A stretch of DNA of 64,000 nt. Source: Mycobacterium sp. ITM-2016-00317. GTDB lineage: Bacteria > Actinomycetota > Actinomycetes > Mycobacteriales > Mycobacteriaceae. The notes below the pieces were generated by a model that saw only the letters and a list, made by a program, of their open reading frames with translations, was not told where the DNA came from and made no database searches. Below are positions 36,220-44,933 of the stretch, one piece after another; within the stretch, counting starts at the first letter, position 1, and each line of letters begins with the position of its first letter. Made by a program: the position numbers and the translations under genes. The DNA lies in the NCBI RefSeq assembly GCF_002968295.1, contig NZ_CP134399.1:3968001-4032000 (forward strand), written 5' to 3'.

Positions 36220-37378
36220 GGGTTTCGGGTCCCTCCAGGATTGTCACAGCCGACACCGCCGTCGGACCGCCGACGGTGTGTGCCAATGCGATTCGGGCAC
36301 CGTCGACCTGGTTGACGGCCTCGCCCCGCAGTTGGGCGAACAGTTCCACGCATTGAGCGACCCCGGTGGCGCCCGGCGGATGCCCCTTGGCCTTGAGCCC
36401 GCCGCTCGGGTTGACCGGCAGCGCCCCTCCGACGCTGGTCACCTCGGCCTCCAGAAGTTTGTAGCCACCGAGCCTCTCGGCGAAGCCCAGGTCCTCATAG
36501 CTCATCAGCTCGATCCCGGTCAGGAAGTCGTACACCTCGGCGACGTCCACGTCGGCCGGTGTTCTGCCCGCCATCGCGTAGGCCTGCTTGGCCGCGCGGG
36601 TGGTCGCCGGGAACGTGGTCATGTCCGCCTTGTGCTGGTGCATCACCGAATCCAGGCCGAGTCCGACACCGCTGACCCAAACCGGCCGGTCGGTGAATCG
36701 GTCGACCACGTCTTCCGCGGCGACGACCAGTGCCGCGGCACCATCGCTCGGCGGTGCGCAGTCGTACAGGCGGAAGGGGGTGACCACCGTAGGTGCGTTC
36801 AGTGCCTGCTCCATCGTGATCTCAAAGCGCAACCGCGCCTTGGGGTTGTTGAGTCCGTGGCGGTGGTTCTTGACCGCCACCATAGCTAAGTGTTCTTCAG
36901 TTGCCGGCGATTCGTGGAGATATCGGCGAACATGTAGCGCGAATCCCGCAGGCGCCACCAGACCGAGCGGATAGTCCCAGGCCATGTCGCGTGCCATGGC
37001 CTCCCATTCCCACACCATCTCCGCGCTGGTGGTGTCGCGGAGCTTGTCCGCGCCCATCACCAGAGCCACGTCGAAGGCTCCCGAACCGACGGCGAACAGT
37101 GCATTGCGGAGCGCGTCATGGCCCGTCGCACAGGAGTTCTCGACTCGTGTGACGGGCAGTTCGGGGGTGCCCAGCGTGTCGGCCAGGATTCCGGAGGGAA
37201 ACCCGTCAGCGGTGCCCATCGCCCCGATCCACGCCGCCTGCAGATCCGACTTCGACAGGCCCTTGTCCACCGTGGCGGCGCACGCCGAGAACGCCATCGG
37301 CAGCAGGTCCTTGATGCCGAGCGCGAAGTGCTCGGCAAACGGCGTCATCCCGGCGCCGACGATCGCGACCCTTCTCAC
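36209..37378 (-). CDS. Thiolase-fold acetyl-CoA acetyltransferase / lipid-transfer protein
   Basis: 389 aa. Thiolase N-terminus RRVAIVGAGMTPFAEH, nucleophile Cys in ENSCATGHDAL, and a C-terminal GGLKAKGHPPGATG that keeps the GHP His. Unlike the two other thiolase-fold proteins in this window, the catalytic pair looks complete, so true thiolytic or condensation chemistry is plausible. The GTG start overlaps the previous stop (GTGA); the 3' end overlaps yrbEA by 11 bases. A longer frame to 38071 is not the gene. Confidence 0.88.
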   Translation of the reverse strand: MRRVAIVGAGMTPFAEHFALGIKDLLPMAFSACAATVDKGLSKSDLQAAWIGAMGTADGFPSGILADTLGTPELPVTRVENSCATGHDALRNALFAVGSGAFDVALVMGADKLRDTTSAEMVWEWEAMARDMAWDYPLGLVAPAGFALHVRRYLHESPATEEHLAMVAVKNHRHGLNNPKARLRFEITMEQALNAPTVVTPFRLYDCAPPSDGAAALVVAAEDVVDRFTDRPVWVSGVGLGLDSVMHQHKADMTTFPATTRAAKQAYAMAGRTPADVDVAEVYDFLTGIELMSYEDLGFAERLGGYKLLEAEVTSVGGALPVNPSGGLKAKGHPPGATGVAQCVELFAQLRGEAVNQVDGARIALAHTVGGPTAVSAVTILEGPETHGK

Positions 37379-38568
37379 GCCGCTCCCCTGGTCTGGGCAC
37401 CGACCGCGTCGGGCTCGAACGCGTAGCCGTAGTCCGGGACCCCGGATCGCATCGCGACGCGCCGGAGCACCAGGCGGCCCCGATCGCCGATGGCGACCGA
37501 ACCCGGCGCCACCCCGGTGACTTTGACCAGCGCCCGAACCCCGACGCCGTCGAGTGCCACGATCGCCAGCGAGTACGGCGTCCGCAGTCCCGGAACCGGG
37601 ATGTGCACGGTGGTCTCCGTGTACACGGTGCCGGTGCGCGGCAGCGGGACCAGTTCGTAATCGGTGGCCAGCGCCCCGTCGGCGCCGACGCGGTAGCGGG
37701 GCGGAAAGTCCAGTTCGTCCGAGCCCGCGAACAGCCCTGCCTCCCAACGCACTTTCGACTCGAAAGCACGCTCGTATGCGGCCAGGGAGATCGGGATATC
37801 GGTGCCGGTGGCCGAGATCCCGTCCGGCACCGCGCGCGCGGCGGGCTCCCTGCGATGGGTCCGCGCGCTGCCGCCACTCACGCTGATCCCCGACAGGATG
37901 GCCTGCTCCACCGCGACCAGCGGGCCCGATCGGCCCTGCTCGGCCAGGGCGGCCAGCGCGAACAGACTCGCGCTGGCACCGCAGGTGGGCAGTGCGGGTG
38001 GGTCGCCCAGGCACAGCTCGATGGCACGCTCGTGATCGACACCGGCCACCGCCACCGGGGTGTCCAGCCACGCGGCGGCCAGCGACGCGATCAGGCCCCG
38101 CTCGTGCAGCAGTCTCGGGTCCCCGTAGTCGTGCACGTCGCCGGTGGCCTTGCGGGTCCGCACCGGCAGGCTGCGCGCGACCCGGGCCGCGGTGCGCACC
38201 TGCAGACCCCGCTCGCCCGTCACGATGGCGGCGGCGCCGGCAGGCGCCAGGTCCGCACCGATGATCAGCGTGCGCGGCCGCGCCGAACTGACCGCATCGA
38301 CGGTCGCGGGCGCCCCGCCGAGCCGTTCGTCGACCTCCAGTTCGGGATCCAGGCCGAGCCCGGCCAGCAGCACCGCGGCGTTACTGCTCTCCAGCAGAGG
38401 CAGATCGCGACTGACGAACACCACCCGCTCGACCGCGCCACCGCCCGTCAACGCCGCCCGGCCGGCCTCGACGGCCATCGTGACGGTGTCCTCGTCGTCG
38501 CCGGCGACCCGGTGCAGGGGGGTACCCCAACACGGCAGGTAGGTGCCGACGGACGCGACGTTAGGCAT
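37375..38568 (-). CDS. HMG-CoA-synthase/KAS-like protein with C-terminal DUF35 OB fold
   Basis: 397 aa. The N-terminal part (NVASVGTYLPCWGTPLHRVA ... EDTVTMAVEAGRAAL ... RTLIIGADLAPAG) looks like a 3-ketoacyl-synthase III/HMG-CoA synthase fold. The C-terminal third is a DUF35-like OB domain (ELVPLPRTGTVYTETTVHIP, ALVKVTGVAPGSVAIGDRG). The zinc-ribbon Cys that normally precede it (CxxC...FPPRxxC) are missing: the aligned stretch reads AGLFAGSDELDFPPRYRV. It probably forms a complex with the thiolase encoded directly downstream. GGAG lies 7 bases before the ATG. Confidence 0.75.
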   Translation of the reverse strand: MPNVASVGTYLPCWGTPLHRVAGDDEDTVTMAVEAGRAALTGGGAVERVVFVSRDLPLLESSNAAVLLAGLGLDPELEVDERLGGAPATVDAVSSARPRTLIIGADLAPAGAAAIVTGERGLQVRTAARVARSLPVRTRKATGDVHDYGDPRLLHERGLIASLAAAWLDTPVAVAGVDHERAIELCLGDPPALPTCGASASLFALAALAEQGRSGPLVAVEQAILSGISVSGGSARTHRREPAARAVPDGISATGTDIPISLAAYERAFESKVRWEAGLFAGSDELDFPPRYRVGADGALATDYELVPLPRTGTVYTETTVHIPVPGLRTPYSLAIVALDGVGVRALVKVTGVAPGSVAIGDRGRLVLRRVAMRSGVPDYGYAFEPDAVGAQTRGAA

Positions 38569-38598
38569 TGCGGATCTCCAGGTGTGGGATATCGACGG

Positions 38599-39807
38599 TC
38601 AGGTGACCGCACCTGCGGTCTTGAGCTCGATGATGCGGTCCCAGTCCAGCCCGAGCTCGACGAGGATGTCCTCGGTCTGCTCCGCGAAACCGGGGGCCGG
38701 TCCGGAGGCCGGCGCGGTGACGTCGAACTGTACGGGGTTGGCCACCAGCTCGAGTTCGCCTGCCTGAATGAGGTATTCGTTGGCGCGAACCTGTGCGTCC
38801 TCAGCCGCCTGGAGGGTGTCCTGCACCGGCGCCCACGGCCCGGCCAGCGTCGAGAACCGCTCACTCCACTCGACCAATGGCCGCTTCTTCATGGCTTCGG
38901 TGAGGATCTCGTTGGCCGTCGCGGTGTTCTCGGCGATCGCCTCCGCGGTGGCGAACCGCGGGTCGTCGGCCAGTTCGTCGAGATCCATGTGCCTGCACAC
39001 GTCGGCCCAGAACTTGGTGGGCTGCATCATCACGAAGGAGATGTAGCGGTCGTCAGCGGTGGCATACAGCCCGACCAGCGGGTTGATCGGTGATCCGTGC
39101 ACTCCCGGCGGGAACGCCTCCATGCGCTCGCCGAGGTGCTTGGTCAGCGCAACGGTGTGGCCCATCGCCCACAGACCGCTGCCCAACAGGGACACGTCGA
39201 CGACCGACGGCTCACCGGTGCGTTCGCGCTTGAGCAGCGCCGCAGCGATACCGCCGGCGAGGTTGGTGCCCGAGATCGTGTCGCCGTAGGCCGGTCCGGG
39301 CGGGCCCACCATGCCGGGGGTGCCCGGCGGAGTGATGGTGGCGGCGGTGCCGGCCCGGCACCAGAACGCGGTCATGTCATAGCCGCCCTTGACCGACTCG
39401 TCCCCACGCGGTCCCAGCGCGCTGCCGCGCGCATAGACGATCGCCGGGTTCACCGCACGGATGTCGTCGACGTCGATGCCGAACTTCTTCCGGTGTCCCG
39501 GCAGGAAACTGGTCAGGAACACGTCCGCCCGACGGGCCAGTTCCAGCAGCACCTCTTTGCCTTCGGGCACCGACATGTCCAGACCGATGCTGCGCTTGAG
39601 GCGGTTGGCGTGCTCGATGTTCGGGTTCGGGTCGCCCTCCACCCGCAGCAGCCCGGTCTGGCGCAGGCCACGCTGCGGGTCGCCGGTGACCGCGTGCTCG
39701 ACCTTGATGACGTCGGCGCCCCACTCGGCGAGCACCGCGCCCGCCGACGGCACGAAGCCGTACATCGCGACCTCGAGGACTCGGATCCCGTCCAACGGCT
39801 TGCTCAT
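38599..39807 (-). CDS. CaiB/BaiF family III CoA-transferase
   Basis: 402 aa. N-terminus KPLDGIRVLEVAMYGFVPSA, GAVLAEWGADVIKVEH is the family signature; LKRSIGLDMSVPEGKEVLLE and LARRADVFLTSFLPGH follow. The catalytic Asp is probably in GGYDMTAFWCRAG. It would move CoA between a donor ester and a pathway acid, an ATP-free alternative to the FadD ligases. The ATG at 39807 overlaps the stop of a repeat mini-ORF (39807-39839), with GAGGAG in that repeat serving as ribosome site. Confidence 0.9.
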   Translation of the reverse strand: MSKPLDGIRVLEVAMYGFVPSAGAVLAEWGADVIKVEHAVTGDPQRGLRQTGLLRVEGDPNPNIEHANRLKRSIGLDMSVPEGKEVLLELARRADVFLTSFLPGHRKKFGIDVDDIRAVNPAIVYARGSALGPRGDESVKGGYDMTAFWCRAGTAATITPPGTPGMVGPPGPAYGDTISGTNLAGGIAAALLKRERTGEPSVVDVSLLGSGLWAMGHTVALTKHLGERMEAFPPGVHGSPINPLVGLYATADDRYISFVMMQPTKFWADVCRHMDLDELADDPRFATAEAIAENTATANEILTEAMKKRPLVEWSERFSTLAGPWAPVQDTLQAAEDAQVRANEYLIQAGELELVANPVQFDVTAPASGPAPGFAEQTEDILVELGLDWDRIIELKTAGAVT

Positions 39808-39839
39808 CAGTCTCGTCTCCTCTTCGCGCAAGCGCTCAT
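39807..39839 (-). repeat. MSACAK-type mini-ORF linker repeat, copy 1
   Basis: Begins with ATGAGCGCTTGCGCGAAGAG and encodes MSACAKRRRD. Its ATG overlaps the aldehyde dehydrogenase stop (TGATG) and its stop overlaps the CoA-transferase ATG (TGATG). The same 19-20 bases recur at 43440 and three times at 60839-60922. Confidence 0.8.
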
Positions 39840-41328
39840 CAGTGCCCCTCCGCCTCAGGCACCACTACTGCGAACGTCTTCGATTCCAGGAACTCTTCGA
39901 GGCCCGCCCGGCCCATCTCGCGGCCGATACCGGACTGCTTGAACCCCCCGAACGGGCTGTCGGGGCTGAAGTAATTACCGCCGTTGAGGGAGAAGGTGCC
40001 GGTGCGGATACGGCGGGCGACCGCGAGCGCGCGGTCGTGACTGCCGAACACGGCGCCCGACAGTCCGTAGATCGAGTTGTTCGCGATCCGCACCGCATCG
40101 TCGTCGTCCTCGTAGCCGATGACGGCCAGCACGGGGCCGAACACCTCTTCCTGGGCGATCTCGCTGTCGGGATCGACGTCGGCCAGCAGCGTCGGCGTGT
40201 AGAAGTAGCCGGGGTCGACCTTCTCGCCGCCGGTCACCAGAGTGGCGCCGGCCTCGACCGCGCGCTGGACCATGCCGTCGACCTTGTCGCGCTGCTTGGC
40301 GCTGATCAGCGGGCCCATGTAGGTCGACGGGTCCGTTGGATCCCCGAAACGCACGTGCCCGAAGTTCTTCTTGACCAGTTCGACGATCTCGTCCTTGTGG
40401 CGGTTGGGCACCAGCAACCGCGAGGTCAGCGCACATCCCTGGCCGGCGTGGGTGACCATGCTGAACGCGGAGAACATTGCGGCCGTGCCGAAGTCGGCGT
40501 CGTCGAGGACGATCGCGGCCGACTTGCCGCCGAGCTGAGGAACACCTTCTTCAGCGTGCCGCTGGCGGCGGCCATGATCGCCCGCCCGGTGGGGGTGGAT
40601 CCGGTGAAGGTCACCATGTCGACGTCCGGACTGGTGGTCAGCGCAGCGCCGACAGCCGGGTCGGCGCCGGACAGCACGTTCACCACGCCGGCCGGGATGT
40701 CGGTGTGCTCGGCGATCAGCTCGCCGAGCGCCAACGTGATCAGCGGCGTGTCGGGCGCGGACTTCAGCACCACAGTGCAGCCGGCGGCCAGCGCCGGAGC
40801 CAGCTTGGCCAGTGCCAGCTGGTTGGGATAGTTGTAGGCGATGATCGCCGCGACGACCCCTGCGGCTTCCTTCTCCACCCAGCGGTGGTGTTGCATGCCG
40901 CGGCTCTCGATGTTGCCGAGATCTTCGGTCATCGGGTAGGTCTTCAGGAGTTCGGCGTAATACCGCACGATCTCGATCGGCTGATCCAACTGCGCGCCCT
41001 GGCACAGCGCCGGGGTGGCGCCAACCTCGGCGATGGTGAGGGCGGCCAATTCGTCGCGGTGCTCGACCAGTGCTGCGTGGAACTGCTCCAGGCAGCGGAT
41101 CCGCAGCTCGGTGTCGGTCGCCCAGACGCCGGCGTCGAACGCGTGCCGGGCCGCGGTCACGGCGGCCTCGGCGTCGGCGACCGTCGCATCGGGGGCATGT
41201 CCGAGCACCCGGCCGGTCGCCGGGTTGAGCGAAGGAAACGTCCGCTCGGTCTCGAGCAGTTGCCCCCCGATCAGAAGGCGTCGCTGCGCGGCTGCGGCGC
41301 CTGCGATCGTGGCTGTTTCCTGCATCAT
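39839..41328 (-). pseudogene. Aldehyde dehydrogenase, single-base frameshift
   Basis: NAD(P)-dependent aldehyde dehydrogenase. N-terminal frame: LNPATGRVLGHAPDATVADA, IIAYNYPNQLALAKLAPALA, DMVTFTGSTPTGRAIM. C-terminal frame: LGGKSAAIVLDDADF, catalytic Cys in HAGQGCALTSRLLV, EEVFGPVLAVI, NGGNYFSPDSPFGGFKQSG. The frames part at 40536/40537: restoring one base gives VFLELGGKS, so the lost base falls in the catalytic Glu codon, and gives a 496-aa protein of normal length. It is either a real inactivating deletion or a sequence error. First gene of the operon leading into mce; ATG at 41328 or 41325 with GAGGAGG upstream. Confidence 0.85.
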
Positions 41329-41376
41329 CCTCCTCGGTAGCTGTGACGGCACAGGGGATATATAGGTGAGTGTGAC

Positions 41377-41426
41377 GGAAACTGCATTCTCATCACCGGC
41401 GAATCATACATTCGCAGGATGAGAAC
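41377..41426. promoter_or_regulatory. Promoter region with GAGAAT-type half-sites, aldehyde dehydrogenase-mce operon
   Basis: ATTCTC at 41386-41391 with a poor partner at 41377-41382, and a further GAGAAC at 41421-41426. An AT-rich ATATATA at 41358-41364 gives a candidate -10 for leftward transcription, placing the half-site near -30. Confidence 0.45.
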
Positions 41427-41541
41427 TCAAGAAAATGCGTCGAACCGGCTCTGCCTGCGATAAACGGTGCGACAATCCACCGTCGGACGTCTCACCTGTG
41501 TGAACACACGCGACGAGATGTCTTGCGGTCTCGCAGGATCT

Positions 41542-41556
41542 GAGAGTACGGTTCTC
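41542..41556. promoter_or_regulatory. GAGAAT-type operator, SDR operon
   Basis: GAGAGT-acg-GTTCTC, 52 bases upstream of the SDR start. Together with the half-sites at 41377-41426 it frames the divergent promoter of the mce and SDR-P450 operons. Confidence 0.55.
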
Positions 41557-41607
41557 ATATTCGGAAGGATGGTTCTTGTTGACCGACGATTGGGCTGGAG
41601 CGCGCCG

Positions 41608-42309
41608 ATGAAGAACGCTGTGGTGACCGGAGGGGCGTCGGGCATCGGCGCCGCAGTGGCCGAGCGGCTGCGGGCGGACGGCATGCGCGTCGCGACGCTC
41701 GACCTGAACCCAGGCGACGAGAAGTTCTCCTATGCCGCGGATGTCACCGACCGGGCCGCCGTCGATGCCGCACTCGATGCGATCCACGCCGAACTGGGCC
41801 CGGTGACCGTGCTGGTGAACGCGGCCGGGCTGGACCGCTTCAAGAAGTTCATCGACCTCACCTTCGACGAATGGCAGAAGGTGGTCGACGTCAATCTCAA
41901 CGGCGTCTTTCACTGTGTCCAGGCAGTGCTGCCCGACATGATCGAGGCCGGTTGGGGGCGCATCGTCAACATCTCGTCGTCGAGCACGCATTCCGGCCAG
42001 CCCTACATGTCGCCCTACGTCGCCGCCAAGTCGGCCGTCAACGGACTCACCAAATCCCTTGCGCTGGAATACGGCCCCGACGGCATCACGGTGAATGCGG
42101 TTCCGCCGGGCTTCATCGACACCCCGATGCTGCGCAAAGCCGAGCAACGCGGTTTCCTCGGAGACACGCAGAAACAGATCGAGCAGACCCCGGTGCGGCG
42201 GATGGGCCGCCCGGAAGACATCGCCGCCGCGTGCGCCTTCCTCATCTCCGAGGAGGCCGGCTACATCACCGGACAGATCCTGGGCGTCAACGGCGGCCGG
42301 AACACCTGA
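41608..42309 (+). CDS. Short-chain dehydrogenase/reductase
   Basis: 233 aa classical SDR. Nucleotide loop VTGGASGIGAAVAERL, NAAG in VLVNAAGLD, Ser in NISSSSTHSGQ and the YxxxK pair in SPYVAAKSAVNGL. C-terminal GYITGQILGVNGG. The ATG at 41608 has GGAG 7 bases upstream; an ATG at 41569 is an alternative. It would oxidise or reduce a ring or side-chain alcohol/ketone or a 3-hydroxyacyl-CoA. First gene of the SDR-SDR-ferredoxin-P450 operon. Confidence 0.9.
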   Translation: MKNAVVTGGASGIGAAVAERLRADGMRVATLDLNPGDEKFSYAADVTDRAAVDAALDAIHAELGPVTVLVNAAGLDRFKKFIDLTFDEWQKVVDVNLNGVFHCVQAVLPDMIEAGWGRIVNISSSSTHSGQPYMSPYVAAKSAVNGLTKSLALEYGPDGITVNAVPPGFIDTPMLRKAEQRGFLGDTQKQIEQTPVRRMGRPEDIAAACAFLISEEAGYITGQILGVNGGRNT

Positions 42310-42344
42310 CCGGCCAGCAGATCTCAGCGAAAGGACAAGTGCTA

Positions 42345-43205
42345 ATGGGACGCGTTCAAGGCAAGGTCGCCTTCATCACGGGGGCGGCACGCGGTCAGGG
42401 CCGCAGCCATGCCGTCCGGCTCGCCGAGGAGGGCGCCGACATCATCGCAGTGGACTTCTGCGAGGACTTCGAGACCATCGGTTATCCGATGGCCACCCCC
42501 GATGACCTCGAAGAAACCGCGGCGTTCGTCGAGAAGACCGGTCAGCGCATCGTCACCGCCAAGGCCGACGTGCGCGAGGCCGCGCAGCTGCGCGCCGCGC
42601 TGGAGGCGGGGCTCTCCGAGTTCGGCAAGGTCGACATCGTGGTCGCCCAGGCGGGTATCGCCGGCATGAAAGGCCAACCCCCGCTTCAGGCGTGGACCGA
42701 TGTCATCAACACCAACCTGGTGGGCACCCTCAACGCCATCCAGGTCGCCCTGCCCCACCTGAAGGAAGGGGCCTCGATCGTCGCGACCGCGTCGGCCGCG
42801 GCGTTGATGGATGCGCACAACAAGCCGAACCCAGGCAGCGACCCGGGCGGCATGGCCTACATGGTGTCCAAGCGGATGATCTCGTCCTACGTGCACGACC
42901 TGGCCACCGAACTGGCCGTGCGCGGTATCCGGGCCAACGTCATCCATCCGACCAACTGCAACACCGACATGCTGCAGAGCCCGCCGATGTACAAGTCGTT
43001 CCGGCCCGATCTGGAGAATCCGACCCGCGCCGACGCCGAGCCGGTCTTCAGCGTGCAGCAGGCCATGAAGGTCAACTACATCGAGCCCGAGGACATCAGC
43101 AACGCGGTGCTGTGGCTGGCCTCTGACGAGGCCCGTTACGTCACCGGAATGCAGTTGCGAGTCGACGCCGGCGGCTATCTCAAGTGGTACGACTACCACG
43201 TCTGA
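42345..43205 (+). CDS. Mycofactocin-type short-chain dehydrogenase
   Basis: 286 aa. TGAARGQGRSHAVRLAEEGA, then the inserted segment FCEDFETIGYPMATPDDLEE typical of mycofactocin-coupled SDRs that keep a tightly bound NAD. VVAQAGI replaces NNAG; YMVSKRMISSYVHDLATEL carries the Tyr/Lys pair. Such enzymes oxidise alcohols and pass electrons to mycofactocin, whose synthesis genes lie elsewhere. AAGGA precedes the ATG. Confidence 0.88.
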   Translation: MGRVQGKVAFITGAARGQGRSHAVRLAEEGADIIAVDFCEDFETIGYPMATPDDLEETAAFVEKTGQRIVTAKADVREAAQLRAALEAGLSEFGKVDIVVAQAGIAGMKGQPPLQAWTDVINTNLVGTLNAIQVALPHLKEGASIVATASAAALMDAHNKPNPGSDPGGMAYMVSKRMISSYVHDLATELAVRGIRANVIHPTNCNTDMLQSPPMYKSFRPDLENPTRADAEPVFSVQQAMKVNYIEPEDISNAVLWLASDEARYVTGMQLRVDAGGYLKWYDYHV

Positions 43206-43236
43206 CGAACAGCAACAGGGTTGAGGAGGCCAGGCT

Positions 43237-43431
43237 GTGAAGGTTCGGGTTGATTCCGGACGGTGCCAGGGACACACGCTGTGTTCGATGATCGCGCCGG
43301 ATTCCTTTGAGCTCAGCGACATCGACGGGACCGCATCGCCGGTCAACGAGATCGTCCCGGACGATCAGCGCGACGCCGTGCGGGAGGCCGCACAGTCGTG
43401 CCCGGAACAGGCGATCTCGGTCGACGAGTGA
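43237..43431 (+). CDS. Ferredoxin of the P450-partner type
   Basis: 64 aa. Cluster motif CQGHTLC ... SCPEQAI: the C-x2-H-x2-C ... CP pattern, with His replacing a Cys, found in mycobacterial [3Fe-4S] ferredoxins encoded beside P450s. GAGGAGG lies upstream of the GTG at 43237. It should pass electrons to the P450 encoded 72 bases downstream. Confidence 0.92.
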   Translation: MKVRVDSGRCQGHTLCSMIAPDSFELSDIDGTASPVNEIVPDDQRDAVREAAQSCPEQAISVDE

Positions 43432-43439
43432 GACGAGTG

Positions 43440-43493
43440 ATGAGCGCTTGCGCGAAGAACAGAACAGCCTGCCATTTGCGAAGAGAGAGCTAG
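43440..43493 (+). repeat. MSACAK-type mini-ORF linker repeat, copy 2
   Basis: ATGAGCGCTTGCGCGAAGA then diverges; encodes MSACAKNRTACHLRRES with a TAG at 43491-43493. It fills the gap between ferredoxin and P450 genes, ending 10 bases before the P450's TTG start. Confidence 0.7.
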
Positions 43494-43503
43494 GGAGACA
43501 GCC

Positions 43504-44874
43504 TTGAGTGTCGACGACGTCGTGAACGGCACCGCCGACGACAGCCGCAAGAAGAACACGTACTACTTCGACCGGCACACCCCCGAATACCGGCTGCAGT
43601 TCGAGAAGATCACCGAAGAGATGCAGGCCAAGTGCCCGATCGCGTGGTCGGAGACCTACAACGGGCACTGGGTGGCCGCCGACAGCAAGCACGTGTTCGA
43701 ACTCGCCCGCTGCCCTGCTGTCTCGAACCATCACGACATCTCGGGTGAGACGCCGTTCCAGGGCATCACGATCCCGAAGGCCAGTCGCGCCACCGTTGTT
43801 CGCGGCGGCATCCTGGAGATGGACGAGCCCGAGCACAGCGCCTATCGCGGCGCGCTGAACCCCTACCTGTCCCCCGCGGCGATCAAGCGCTGGGAACCGT
43901 TCATCGACGAGATCACCCGCGCCGCGCTCGACGAGCACATCGAGTCGGGCCGGATCGATTTCGTCGACCATCTCGCCAATGTGGTGCCCGCGGTGTTCAC
44001 GCTGGCGATGATGGGCATCAAGCTGGACAAGTGGAACGTCTACAGCGAGCCCACACACGCGTCGGTGTACACCCCTGAGCATGCGCCGGAACGCGAGAAG
44101 ATCAACGAGCAGCACCGCGAAATGGGCATCGATCTCATCACCAACATGATGGAGATCCGCGAGAACCCGCGCCCCGGTCTGGTGAATGCGTTGCTGCAGT
44201 TGCGCATCGACGGTGAGCCCGCACCGGACATGGAGATCCTGGGCAACCTCGGATTGATCATCGGCGGCGGTTTCGACACCACCACCGCGCTGACCGCGCA
44301 CGCACTGGAGTGGTTGGGCGAGCACCCCGACGAGCGGGACCGGCTGAGCCGGGAGCGGGACACTCTGCTGCATCCGGCCACCGAGGAGTTCCTGCGGTTC
44401 TTCACGCCGGCTCCCGGGGACGGCCGCACGTTCGCCGACGACGTCGAGGTCGAGGGTCAACAGTTCAAGCAATTCGAGCGGCTGTGGTTGTCCTGGGCGA
44501 TGGCCAACCGCGACCCGTCGGTGTTCGAGCGGCCGAACGACGTGGTTCTTGACCGCAAAGGTAACCGGCACTTCAGCTTCGGCATCGGTGTGCACCGCTG
44601 CGTCGGCTCCAACGTCGCGCGCACGGTGTTCAAGTCGATGCTGACCGCGGTGCTGGACCGGATGCCCGACTATGTGTGCGACCCCGAGGGCACGGTGCAC
44701 TACGACACCATCGGCGTCATCCAGGGCATGCGCAACTTGCCTGCGACGTTCACCCCCAGCAAGCCGCTGGGCCCCGGCCTGGACGAGACGATCGAGAAGC
44801 TGCAGCGGATCTGCGACGAACAGGAACTCGCGCGGCCCATCACCGAGCGCAAAGAAACCGCCGTTATCGACTAG
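43504..44874 (+). CDS. Cytochrome P450
   Basis: 456 aa. I-helix IGGGFDTTTA near residue 255, ExxR as EEFLRFF, heme loop FSFGIGVHRCVGSN with Cys near residue 366. TTG start at 43504 behind GGGAG. Fed by the ferredoxin just upstream. The C-terminal extension after the heme domain (PGLDETIEKLQRICDEQELA) is helical and longer than usual. Probably an early hydroxylation step. Confidence 0.93.
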   Translation: MSVDDVVNGTADDSRKKNTYYFDRHTPEYRLQFEKITEEMQAKCPIAWSETYNGHWVAADSKHVFELARCPAVSNHHDISGETPFQGITIPKASRATVVRGGILEMDEPEHSAYRGALNPYLSPAAIKRWEPFIDEITRAALDEHIESGRIDFVDHLANVVPAVFTLAMMGIKLDKWNVYSEPTHASVYTPEHAPEREKINEQHREMGIDLITNMMEIRENPRPGLVNALLQLRIDGEPAPDMEILGNLGLIIGGGFDTTTALTAHALEWLGEHPDERDRLSRERDTLLHPATEEFLRFFTPAPGDGRTFADDVEVEGQQFKQFERLWLSWAMANRDPSVFERPNDVVLDRKGNRHFSFGIGVHRCVGSNVARTVFKSMLTAVLDRMPDYVCDPEGTVHYDTIGVIQGMRNLPATFTPSKPLGPGLDETIEKLQRICDEQELARPITERKETAVID

Positions 44875-44933
44875 CGCTGCCGGCATGACAAGGGCAAGGC
44901 CTGGTCACACGTCCTCGCCTCGAGCAGAGTCCC

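Noticed and set aside
36209..38071. 620-codon version of the thiolase gene
   Set aside because: The extra N-terminus overlaps the DUF35-like gene in another frame; the thiolase begins at the GTG at 37378 in a GTGA overlap.
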